Position numbers and translations under genes: made by a program
Source: PNAI01 sp964575715
GTDB taxonomy: Bacteria; Pseudomonadota; Alphaproteobacteria; Rhizobiales; Xanthobacteraceae
Direction of reading: 5' to 3'
NCBI GenBank assembly: GCA_964575715.1
Contig: CAZNSG010000339.1
Coordinates: forward strand, 1-25,123
DNA: 25,123 bases
The notes under the pieces: generated by a model
Told to the model about the DNA's origin: nothing
Seen by the model: the letters and a program-made list of their open reading frames with translations, nothing else
Database searches by the model: none
Shown: piece after piece, positions 12,889 through 19,233 of the stretch
Position numbering within the stretch: the first letter of the stretch is position 1
How the letters are laid out: every line of letters starts with the position of its first letter

Positions 12889-14325
12889 ATGAGCGACCGA
12901 AGCATTGCAAATTTTCCTTCATCATTCTCACCGACCGTTGCGATCCGTCCGGCGCCTGCCCGCCCGGTTGCCGCGCGAACCAAATTGCTGCTCGAGGGGC
13001 CAGTCTTCTCGACGTTGCTGCGGCTCTCGGCGCCGAATGTCCTAAACCTGCTGGCGATTGCCGGCATGATAACGTTCGACGGACTGTTTCTCGGCCGTCT
13101 TGGTCCGGATGCACTCGCAGGTGTTTCGCTCGCCTTCCCGTTTGTGATGCTGATCCAACACACGGCAGCGAGCGGCATGGGTGGCGGCGTCTCATCCGCA
13201 ATTGCCCGCGCGCTCGGTGCCGGCAAGCGCGATGTCGCCGACGCGCTTACTTTCCATACTTTTATTCTGGCTCTTGGCCTTGCGGCGGCATTCTCGACAG
13301 TGCTGCTGCTCGGCGCACCATTCATCTTTCGATGGATGGGTGGACATGGCGAGATGCTGTCGGCCGCGCTCGCCTACGCGAACGTGGCATTCGGCGGGGC
13401 AATTTCCATCTGCATGTTGAATCTGCTCGGCAGCGCCGTGCGGGGAACAGGCAATATGGGTCTGCCCGCCGGCGTCATCGTCGGCAGCGTGATCGCGCAC
13501 GTTCTCATCTCGCCATTGCTGATTTTCGGATGGGGACCGTTGCCCGCCCTTGGTCCGGCCGGCGCGGGCTGGGGTTTGATGATTTCGTTCGGCGCCGGCA
13601 GCCTCGTGCTGCTCGCTTACCTGCGATCGTCCCGCTCGCTTGTCACTTTGGCGTTTCGCGGCGTGCCCCTGCAGTGGGCGCTGTTCGCCGAAATCCTCAA
13701 GGTCGGCGTGCCGGGATTGATCAATGTGATCATCACCAACCTCTCCGTCGTGTTGCTGACCGGGATCGCCGGCCATCTGGGGAGAGAGGTGGCTATCGGC
13801 TACGCGATGGGCGCGCGCCTCGAATACATCCTCATCCCGCTGGCGTTCGGTTTCGGCACGGCGATTGTCGCGATGGTCGGCACCAATTTTGGCGCCAAGC
13901 AGTATCGTCGCGCCCGCGAGATCGCGTGGACCGGCGCCGTGACCGTGGCGACTGCCTGCGCAACGATCGGATTGATCGTCGCGCTCTTTCCCGATCTGTG
14001 GATGGGGCTTTTCAGCGACGACCAAGAGATCATTCGTCTCGGCACATGGTACCTCCGGATCGTCGGGCCGATCTACGGCCTCTACGGTCTTGGGATGGCG
14101 CTTTACTTCGCAACCCAAGGGTTCGGAAGCGTCATACAGACCGTGACGGCCAACGCCGTACGTCTACTCGCAAGTACAGGGTGCGCACTGGCCGCCATCT
14201 ACTGGTTCGATCTCGGCGCGATCGGATTCTTTGTCGCCATCGCCGGCGGATTTTGCGCGTACGCAGCGCTGACGGCTGCCGCGATGTTCAGGGTGAAGGA
14301 GCCATCAGCATTGCCAATGAAGTGA
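12889..14325 (+). CDS. MATE-family efflux transporter
   Basis: The 478-residue polytopic protein has about 12 hydrophobic segments in two homologous halves. The N-terminal half starts GPVFSTLLRLSAPNVLNLLAIAGMITFDGLFLGRLGPDALAGVSLAFP, the usual MATE TM1-TM2 pattern; the second half repeats it from about FAEILKVGVPGLINVIITNLSVVLLTGIAGHLG. MATE proteins export cationic drugs or metabolites using Na+ or H+ gradients. The ATG at 12889 has an excellent GGGAGGAG site 6-7 bases upstream. It is divergent from the lysR gene and followed closely by two small genes, so probably the first gene of a short operon. The substrate is not predictable. Confidence 0.94.
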   Translation: MSDRSIANFPSSFSPTVAIRPAPARPVAARTKLLLEGPVFSTLLRLSAPNVLNLLAIAGMITFDGLFLGRLGPDALAGVSLAFPFVMLIQHTAASGMGGGVSSAIARALGAGKRDVADALTFHTFILALGLAAAFSTVLLLGAPFIFRWMGGHGEMLSAALAYANVAFGGAISICMLNLLGSAVRGTGNMGLPAGVIVGSVIAHVLISPLLIFGWGPLPALGPAGAGWGLMISFGAGSLVLLAYLRSSRSLVTLAFRGVPLQWALFAEILKVGVPGLINVIITNLSVVLLTGIAGHLGREVAIGYAMGARLEYILIPLAFGFGTAIVAMVGTNFGAKQYRRAREIAWTGAVTVATACATIGLIVALFPDLWMGLFSDDQEIIRLGTWYLRIVGPIYGLYGLGMALYFATQGFGSVIQTVTANAVRLLASTGCALAAIYWFDLGAIGFFVAIAGGFCAYAALTAAAMFRVKEPSALPMK

Positions 14326-14358
14326 TTTCTACGGATCAAATCGGAAAGGAAACCAACC

Positions 14359-14730
14359 ATGTTTCGATCATGCGTTGTCGGGCTGCTGGCAGGCAGCATT
14401 GGACTCATTGGCGTGACGCAGGCCGTCGGCCAGCAGACGTGCAGGCCTGTCTTGGCATTCAAGGAGATCCGATTTTCAGAAATGCAGCCGCCAACGCTGG
14501 AGCGAAAATGGACCGCAGTTTTGTCGGTCGATGCGTCTCGCTGCGCGATGACGTCCGGACGCTTCGGAATCGTTTTCTCCCGGTTAAAGGAAGCCGGTTT
14601 CGAGATCGAGTTTCGGCAGCAGTTCACATGGCGGCCGGCTTCGGTGGAAGTTTCGGTCGATTTTTGGGCTGACGAAGCGGTGGAGCGTTATTGGCTTAGC
14701 GACATTGCGGCGTGCCCGTGTCGCGATTGA
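14359..14730 (+). CDS. Small exported protein of unknown function
   Basis: The 123-residue protein has a classic signal peptide (MFRSCVVGLLAGSIGLIGVTQAVG, cleavage near residue 24-25). The mature part has four cysteines, including a C-terminal CPC, and several aromatic beta-type strands (FKEIRFSEMQPPTLERKWTAVLSVDASRCA; FEIEFRQQFTWRPASVEVSVDFW). It is likely periplasmic with possible disulfides. A GAAAGGAAA ribosome site precedes the ATG. It starts 33 bp after the MATE stop, so co-transcription is likely, and a role alongside the exporter is possible but unproven. No family recognised. Confidence 0.75.
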   Translation: MFRSCVVGLLAGSIGLIGVTQAVGQQTCRPVLAFKEIRFSEMQPPTLERKWTAVLSVDASRCAMTSGRFGIVFSRLKEAGFEIEFRQQFTWRPASVEVSVDFWADEAVERYWLSDIAACPCRD

Positions 14731-14765
14731 GGAAACCTGACGGTCGAGATTGAGCGTGAACTGCA

Positions 14766-14993
14766 ATGAAAATTAAAACGCTCATGAGATCGTTTGACGC
14801 GTTTGTCGCGGCTTCTGTGACATCTGTGGTGACCTTTATCGGCGGAGGCAGCGCGGCATCAAAGCTCGGGCGCTGGTGGCGAGTCCCCGACAAGAGCCGG
14901 CGTGCACTTGCCACACTCGATGACGACCAGCTCAGCAATTTAAGCGACACCGGACGCCAAATCCGGCGCGAAGAGCGGCGAGCGAGAAAATAG
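14766..14993 (+). CDS. DUF1127-like small protein
   Basis: The 75-residue protein has an N-terminal hydrophobic stretch (FVAASVTSVVTFIGGGSAASKL). Its C-terminal half, RWWRVPDKSRRALATLDDDQLSNLSDTGRQIRREERRARK, resembles the arginine-rich DUF1127 module (R-R-x-L-x-x-L-d-d-x-x-L-x-D-I/L-G-x-x). Some DUF1127 proteins have been linked to RNA turnover and metal or phosphate stress in alphaproteobacteria. The start has only a weak ribosome site, and the gene ends 5 bp before a leuS fragment. Moderate confidence that it is translated. Confidence 0.6.
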   Translation: MKIKTLMRSFDAFVAASVTSVVTFIGGGSAASKLGRWWRVPDKSRRALATLDDDQLSNLSDTGRQIRREERRARK

Positions 14994-14997
14994 CCAA

Positions 14998-15052
14998 GGA
15001 ACAGTTTTTACTGGTGCTGGTAGTAATCGGGATCGCAGGTGGCGATTTCGCG
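14998..15052 (-). pseudogene. Internal leuS fragment carrying a stop codon
   Basis: On the - strand these 55 bp read REIATCDPDYYQHQ-stop-KLF. They align with LeuS residues 124-141 (REIATCDPDYYRHQQKLF; leuS DNA 10149-10203) with about 5-6 differences. One is CAA to TAA, one changes R to Q, and the rest are silent. It lies directly before yggS, the position the 5' side of leuS would occupy in the ancestral leuS-yggS order. Confidence 0.85.
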
Positions 15053-15090
15053 CGCGCAAATAACTGGCCTTGCGCGCCGGCTGTGGCTAA

Positions 15091-15936
15091 ATGCCAGCCA
15101 TGACGAATCCCACCCATGATGCCGTTACGGGACTTTCCGCCGTGCGCGCGGAGATCGCGCGCGCCTGCCGCGAGGCCGGGCGCGATCCGGCGGGCGTATC
15201 CTTGATTGCGGTGGCGAAAACTTTTTCCGCCGAGGCGATCGAGCCGGCGATCGCGGCGGGTCAAAAAATCTTCGGCGAGTACCGGGTGCAGGAAGCCAAA
15301 GCCAAGTGGCCGGCGCTGCTCGCAAAGTATGGCGCGGCTGGGGGACTCCCTCCCCCTGAAAGGGGGAGGGTTGGGGAGGGGGTCGAAAGCGGACCCCCAG
15401 CCGCCACGCCTTCGCTCGCTGTTCGCGAGCTTCGGCGGGCGACCTCCCCCTTTCAGGGGGAGGTAAGACAACACGAGGCGCGAAATCGGTCGGGGCTGGA
15501 GCTGCACATGGTCGGCTCGCTGCAATCGAACAAGGCGCGGGAAGCGGTCGAGCTGTTCGATGCGATCCATTCGCTCGACCGGGCGAGCCTGGCCGAGGCG
15601 CTGGCGAAAGAAATAGCCAAGCAAAACCGCCGGCCGATTTTGTTCGTCGAGGTCAACACTGGGGCTGAGCCGCAGAAGGCGGGCGTGCTGCCGCAGGATG
15701 TGGATGCGTTCGTGCGGCGCTGTCACGAAAGCTGGGGCCTTGTCGTCGAAGGGCTGATGTGCATCCCGCCGGCGGTAGAAGCGCCGGCGCCGCATTTCGC
15801 GCTCACCGCAAAAATCGCCGCGCGCAACGGGCTAAAATTATTGTCAATGGGCATGAGCGCGGATTATCCGATCGCCATCGCCATGGGCGCCACGCACGTG
15901 CGGGTGGGCTCGGCGATTTTCGGGACAAGAAGATAG
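15091..15936 (+). CDS. yggS: YggS-family PLP-binding protein with an in-frame palindromic-repeat insertion
   Basis: This is a fold-type III PLP protein (PROSC/YBL036C/YggS) involved in PLP homeostasis. The PLP lysine is in VSLIAVAKTF (Lys43). FGEYRVQEAKAKWPALL (61-77), LHMVGSLQSNKAREAVELFDAIHSLDR (138-164), FVEVNTGAEPQKAG and LSMGMSADYPIAIAMGATHVRVGSAIFGTR complete the fold. The protein is 281 residues against the usual 220-235. The excess is residues about 85-133, encoded by a palindromic element at 15347-15464, between KWPALL and the strand LELHMVG that are normally about 10 residues apart. The usual FGENRVQE reads FGEYRVQE. ATG 15100 is an alternative start. The frame is open throughout. 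Confidence 0.93.
   Translation: MPAMTNPTHDAVTGLSAVRAEIARACREAGRDPAGVSLIAVAKTFSAEAIEPAIAAGQKIFGEYRVQEAKAKWPALLAKYGAAGGLPPPERGRVGEGVESGPPAATPSLAVRELRRATSPFQGEVRQHEARNRSGLELHMVGSLQSNKAREAVELFDAIHSLDRASLAEALAKEIAKQNRRPILFVEVNTGAEPQKAGVLPQDVDAFVRRCHESWGLVVEGLMCIPPAVEAPAPHFALTAKIAARNGLKLLSMGMSADYPIAIAMGATHVRVGSAIFGTRR
15347..15464. repeat. REPIN-like palindromic element inside yggS
   Basis: Ends CCCTCCCCCTGAAAGGGGG (left hairpin) and CCCCCTTTCAGGGGGAGG (right hairpin) match the element at 1066-1218. The centre has GGGGAGGGGGTC/GACCCCC-type pairing and CGCTCGCTGTTCGCGAGC. It encodes about 40 residues (PPPERGRVGEGV...SPFQGEV) in the yggS frame with no stop. Confidence 0.9.
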
Positions 15937-15968
15937 GAAATATCCAACGCTTCGCGTCTTTCTTTTTT

Positions 15969-16112
15969 CACCCTCCCCTGGAGGGGGAGGGTCGGCGAAG
16001 CATCGAACGAAGTGAGATGCGAGCCGGGGTGGGGTGAACTTCCAACATAGCTCACCCCACCCCGCCGCCTCGCTAATGCTCGGCGTCGACCCTCCCCCTC
16101 CAGGGGAGGGTG
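15969..16112. repeat. REPIN-like palindromic element between convergent genes
   Basis: Terminal hairpins CACCCTCCCCTGGAGGGGGA and CCCTCCCCCTCCAGGGGAGGG are inverted copies. The centre is GGGGTGGGGTGAACTTCC...CTCACCCCACCCC. It lies between the 3' ends of yggS and the L,D-transpeptidase gene, with a T-run on one side (TCTTTTTTCA), so it could serve as a bidirectional terminator. Confidence 0.85.
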
Positions 16113-16144
16113 AAGAGAGTCTGCCGCACGCGATTTCCTGACCT

Positions 16145-16687
16145 TTAACAAATCTCGATGCGCGTTCGCGGGCCAAGCCGGGCCAACAGGCGCCGCATAC
16201 TTGCAAACTCCAGCGCGACACAGCCGGCGGTGGGACCGAAATTGTCACGCGCGACATGCACGAACACCGCGCTGCCGCGGCCGGCAATGCGCGGCCGGGT
16301 GTTGTGGTCGAGCTCGATGATGAAATCATAGAGCCGGTCCGCGCGCGCGAGCCGGTCGGCCGTGCTTTGCTCCGGCACTTGAACCGGGCGATTGTAGCGC
16401 CGGTCGGCGGGATCCTCGCACCAGCCGTCGTCGGGCCGGATCGGGCGGACCGGCAGCAAGGTGCGCGGCCGCGGCCAGCGGTCGGCGCGCCACCACAAGC
16501 GGACCAGGCGAAAGTAACCGCGCGGCGTGCTGCCGTCGCCTTCGCGCTTGTTCGGCTTGATTCCCGAGCGGCCGAGCGCCACGGGAAAAGCGAGCGGTCC
16601 AGCCAGGAGCAGACCGCGCGTTCGCGCGCCCGGTTGCCTTGCGGGTGTTGAGCGGACGCGGATGAGATCAAGGGATGTCTTCGGCAT
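16145..16687 (-). CDS. L,D-transpeptidase (YkuD) family protein
   Basis: The 180-residue protein has the catalytic signature near the C-terminus: FVHVARDNFGPTAGCVALEFASM, with His144 and nucleophilic Cys156. It is an H-x(10)-TAGCVAL variant of the SHGC motif. The N-terminal half has PLAFPVALGRSGIKPNKREGDGSTPRGYFRL, the YkuD beta-sandwich opening (KREGDGSTPxGxF is widely conserved). Such enzymes make 3-3 peptidoglycan crosslinks or attach proteins to peptidoglycan. No signal peptide is visible from the ATG at 16687. Related Hyphomicrobiales carry it at this position between yggS and the response regulator. It is convergent with yggS. Confidence 0.87.
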   Translation of the reverse strand: MPKTSLDLIRVRSTPARQPGARTRGLLLAGPLAFPVALGRSGIKPNKREGDGSTPRGYFRLVRLWWRADRWPRPRTLLPVRPIRPDDGWCEDPADRRYNRPVQVPEQSTADRLARADRLYDFIIELDHNTRPRIAGRGSAVFVHVARDNFGPTAGCVALEFASMRRLLARLGPRTRIEIC

Positions 16688-17007
16688 GACTCTTGGGCAT
16701 GGTTAGCTTTTTGTTTGAGCATGATCCCTCGGGTCAAGCCCGAGGACATGCTTATCCGACCTTCCTTCGCCCGCCGACCCTGGCTTCGCCGAGGCGAGAG
16801 CGGGCTCTTGACCGCCGAAGTCCGCCTTCGGACGAAGGCGGTTGGCGAAGGCGGGAAACCGGTTCCCACTTTGTCGGGGTCATGCTCTTGCATAGCGAGA
16901 AGGCGCTTGCTCTTTTATCCCTGAATGCTCTACTTCGCGTAAAGCCGCCAAGGCTCATGGCCAACAATGCTTAATAGCGCTAAAGCTTAGATTCAGGGCC
17001 GAAATCA
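16688..17007. other. Intergenic gap holding a nested palindromic element and the regulator promoter
   Basis: Most of this 320-bp gap is the element at 16717-16887. The remaining 120 bp before the response regulator (16888-17007) should contain its promoter. I see no convincing -35/-10 pair, and the ribosome site before 17008 is weak. Confidence 0.5.
16717..16887. repeat. Nested palindromic element (GAGCATGA...TCATGCTC type)
   Basis: GAGCATGA (16717-16724) and TCATGCTC (16880-16887) are perfect inverted ends. GAAACCGGTTCCCACTTTGTCGGGGTCATGCTC at the right matches a dispersed element I recall from Bradyrhizobium-type genomes. The left half is replaced by other palindromes: CCTCGGGTCAAGCCCGAGG, and GCCGAAGTCCGCCTTCGGACGAAGGCGG within a CGCCCGCC...GGCGGG frame. 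One repeat therefore appears to have inserted into another. Confidence 0.75.
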
Positions 17008-17694
17008 ATGCCCAATAGCCGCAAGATCCTGATCGTCGATGACGATAACGAGCTGCGCGATTCGCTGGTCGAACAGCTCGCCCTGCATGACGAATTCGAG
17101 GCGGTGGCAGTGGAGAGCGGCACCAAGGGCGTGGCGGCCGCCAAGGCCGGCCAGATCGATCTGGTGATCATGGATGTCGGCTTGCCGGACCTCGATGGCC
17201 GCGAAGCGGTGCGCATGCTGCGCAAGAGCGGTTTCAAGGCGCCGATCATCATGCTGACCGGGCACGATACGGATTCCGATACCATCCTGGGACTGGAATC
17301 GGGCGCCAATGACTACATCACCAAGCCGTTCCGCTTTGCCGTGCTGCTGGCGCGCATGCGTGCGCAGTTGCGCCAGCACGAGGCGAGCGAGGACGCGGTG
17401 TTCATGATCGGGCCCTATACGTTTAGGCCAAGTTCGAAAACTCTGCTCAACCCCAAGGGCAGCAAGGTCCGCCTGACCGAAAAGGAAACAGCGATCCTGC
17501 GCTACCTCTATCGCGCCGGCCAGCAGCCGGTATCGCGCGAGACGCTGTTGCAAGAAGTCTGGGGCTATAATTCCGGCGTCACCACCCACACGCTTGAGAC
17601 GCACATCTACCGGCTGCGGCAGAAGGTCGAGAAAGACGCGGGCAACCCTGCGCTTCTGATCACGGATGTCGGCGGCTATAAACTTGTGCCCTGA
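17008..17694 (+). CDS. OmpR-family response regulator, CenR/OtpR type
   Basis: The 228-residue protein has a receiver domain with acidic pocket DDD (11-13), phospho-acceptor Asp56 in DLVIMDVGLPDLDG, Thr84 (IIMLTGHD) and Lys106 (YITKPFRF). The C-terminal winged helix is about 130-228 (VRLTEKETAILRYLYRAG...VWGYNSGVTTHTLETHIYRLRQKVE). It closely resembles CenR of Caulobacter and OtpR of Brucella, which govern envelope integrity and stress tolerance. Its cotranscribed neighbour is a cyclic-nucleotide-binding protein, as in Brucella. No histidine kinase is adjacent. An 8-bp gap separates its stop from the next gene, implying an operon. The nearby L,D-transpeptidase, LolA-like and FtsK genes fit an envelope theme. 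Confidence 0.92.
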   Translation: MPNSRKILIVDDDNELRDSLVEQLALHDEFEAVAVESGTKGVAAAKAGQIDLVIMDVGLPDLDGREAVRMLRKSGFKAPIIMLTGHDTDSDTILGLESGANDYITKPFRFAVLLARMRAQLRQHEASEDAVFMIGPYTFRPSSKTLLNPKGSKVRLTEKETAILRYLYRAGQQPVSRETLLQEVWGYNSGVTTHTLETHIYRLRQKVEKDAGNPALLITDVGGYKLVP

Positions 17695-17704
17695 GGTTTA
17701 AGCG

Positions 17705-18172
17705 TTGAGCATCGAGAGCGACATTGCCTTCTTCGAGCGCGTGCCGAGCTTGCGTCTGCTTGGACGCGATGCGTTGCGCGTGCTGGCGATCGGGGCGGAG
17801 AGCCGCTACCTCGATGACGGCGAGGTGCTGTTCCATGCCGGCGATGCATCCGACGGCGGCTATGTCATCCAGGAAGGCTCGATCCGATTGCAGCCGAGCG
17901 TTCTGGCCGATGGGCGGGAGATCACCGCGCAACCGGGGATGCTGGTCGGCGAGCTTGCATTGTTCGCCGCGACGGTGCGTCCGGCAACCGCCATTGCGCG
18001 CGAGCCCTCGGCGGTGATCCGCATCTCGCGCAGTCTGTTTCTCAAAATGCTGGAAAATTTCCCCGACGCCGCCATCAAGCTGCGCGATCAGCTGGCCGCG
18101 CGCGTGGCGCAGGATGCCAAGGAACTCAAGGATGTGCGCGCCGGGCTCGACACCAGCGAAGCGGCGGGGTGA
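17705..18172 (+). CDS. Cyclic nucleotide-binding domain protein
   Basis: The 155-residue protein consists almost entirely of one cNMP-binding (CRP-type) beta-roll: ALRVLAIGAESRYLDDGEVLFHAGDASDGGYVIQEGSIRLQ, then the phosphate-binding cassette VGELALFAATVRPATAIA (Glu83 and Arg92 in the positions that contact cAMP/cGMP). There is no DNA-binding domain, so it is not a transcription factor by itself. The start is a TTG at 17705, 8 bp after the response-regulator stop. Its Brucella counterpart is annotated as a cAMP-dependent kinase regulatory subunit and shares an operon with otpR. It may modulate a partner protein in response to cAMP; the partner is unknown. The 3' end lies 8 bp from the convergent xth gene. 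Confidence 0.88.
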   Translation: MSIESDIAFFERVPSLRLLGRDALRVLAIGAESRYLDDGEVLFHAGDASDGGYVIQEGSIRLQPSVLADGREITAQPGMLVGELALFAATVRPATAIAREPSAVIRISRSLFLKMLENFPDAAIKLRDQLAARVAQDAKELKDVRAGLDTSEAAG

Positions 18173-18180
18173 GGGCGTAA

Positions 18181-18996
18181 CTAGATTTCTAAAGTCGCCG
18201 TCACCGGCACATGATCGGAGGGCTGCTCCCAGCCGCGCGCCTCCTTGGTGATTTTAAGCGCGGCCAGGCGATCGGCGAGCGCGGGCGCGACCCAGATGTG
18301 ATCGAGGCGGCGGCCCTTGTCGGCGCTCGCCCAGTCGGGCGATCTATAGCTCCACCAGGAATAAAGTTTTTGCGGCTCGGGGACGAAAATGCGCGCGACA
18401 TCGATCCAGTTGCCGGCCTTTTGCACGGCGCGTAATTTTTCGCTCTCGATCGGCGTGTGCGAGACGACTTTGAGCAGCGCCTTGTGGCTCCACACATCGC
18501 ACTCAAGCGGCGCCACGTTGAGATCGCCGACCACGATGGAGCGCTCATTGCGCGCCGGACGCAGGTGCGGGCAGGTGCGCAGCTCATCGAGAAAATTAAG
18601 TTTATGTTCGAACTTGGGATTGATCGCCGGGTCGGGTTCGTCGCCGCCGGCCGGGACATAATAGTTGTGAAGGTTAAGCGGATCGCGCAGGCCGGCCTTT
18701 TCGCCCAGCACGATGCCGACATGGCGCGAGTCGCTCTTGCCGCAATAATGCTTGAGCGATGTCGCATCGAACGGCAGGCGCGAGAGCACGGCGACGCCGT
18801 GGTAGCCCTTCTGGCCGTTGAGCGCGACGTGCTCGTAGCCGAGCCGCTTGAAGCGCTTGAGCGGAAAGCGGTCATCGGGACATTTGGTTTCCTGCAGGCA
18901 GAGCACATCGGGACGGATGGATTTGATGAGCTTCGCCACCAGCTCGATGCGCAGGCGTACCGAATTGATGTTCCAGGTGGTGATTTTGAGGCGCAT
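18181..18996 (-). CDS. xth: Exodeoxyribonuclease III (AP endonuclease, XthA type)
   Basis: The 271-residue EEP-fold nuclease acts in base-excision repair, cutting at abasic sites and degrading 3' ends. Its motifs are all present: LKITTWNINSVRLR, CLQETKCPDD, YHGVAVLSR, YYVPAGGDEPD, VVGDLNVAPLECD, SWWSYRS, GRRLDHIWVA and SDHVPVTA. The ATG at 18996 (MRLKITTWN) is the natural start; a TTG 15 bases upstream adds only MAIHP. The length matches the family. It is convergent with the cNMP-binding gene and is the last gene of the - strand run that includes lolA-like and ftsK. Confidence 0.96.
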   Translation of the reverse strand: MRLKITTWNINSVRLRIELVAKLIKSIRPDVLCLQETKCPDDRFPLKRFKRLGYEHVALNGQKGYHGVAVLSRLPFDATSLKHYCGKSDSRHVGIVLGEKAGLRDPLNLHNYYVPAGGDEPDPAINPKFEHKLNFLDELRTCPHLRPARNERSIVVGDLNVAPLECDVWSHKALLKVVSHTPIESEKLRAVQKAGNWIDVARIFVPEPQKLYSWWSYRSPDWASADKGRRLDHIWVAPALADRLAALKITKEARGWEQPSDHVPVTATLEI

Positions 18997-19081
18997 GGGA
19001 TGAATGGCCAAAGACTCCGCCCGAGTGGGGCGGCGGAGATTTCAGATGGGCGATGAGGTTCTAGCTTGCTAACGGCAGCCT

Positions 19082-19231
19082 TATACCAGTGGCACTAACT
19101 TTCGAACCGTCATGCCCGCGCTTGGCGCGGGCATCCACGTCTTAAAAGCGAATCAAGATAAAAGGCGTGGATGGCCGGGACAAGCCCGGCCATGACGATG
19201 AGAAGAGTCATCGTTAAAGACCGTTGGTATT
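19082..19231. repeat. Palindromic element between xth and the lolA-like gene
   Basis: Outer ends TATACCA (19082-19088) and TGGTAT(TA) (about 19226-19233) are inverted. Inside, an independent palindrome runs from CGTCATG (19108) to CATGACG (19197), built of CCCGCGCTTGGCGCGGG and GGCCGGGACAAGCCCGGCC hairpins around GGATGCC/GGCGTGGAT. A fragment of the same inner element lies at about 5880-5909. It resembles one repeat inserted in another. Confidence 0.75.
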
Positions 19232-19233
19232 AG

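Noticed and set aside
12834..14672. Long alternative frame over the MATE gene
   Set aside because: Arg-rich shadow of the MATE reading frame, which has a good ribosome site and clear transmembrane helices.
14766..14993. Dismissing the 75-residue frame as noise
   Set aside because: Kept as a gene because its C-terminal half matches the DUF1127 pattern, although the ribosome site is weak.
15969..16112. Pure rho-independent terminator
   Set aside because: It may terminate transcription, but its size, double-hairpin plan and similarity to other copies identify it as a dispersed element first.
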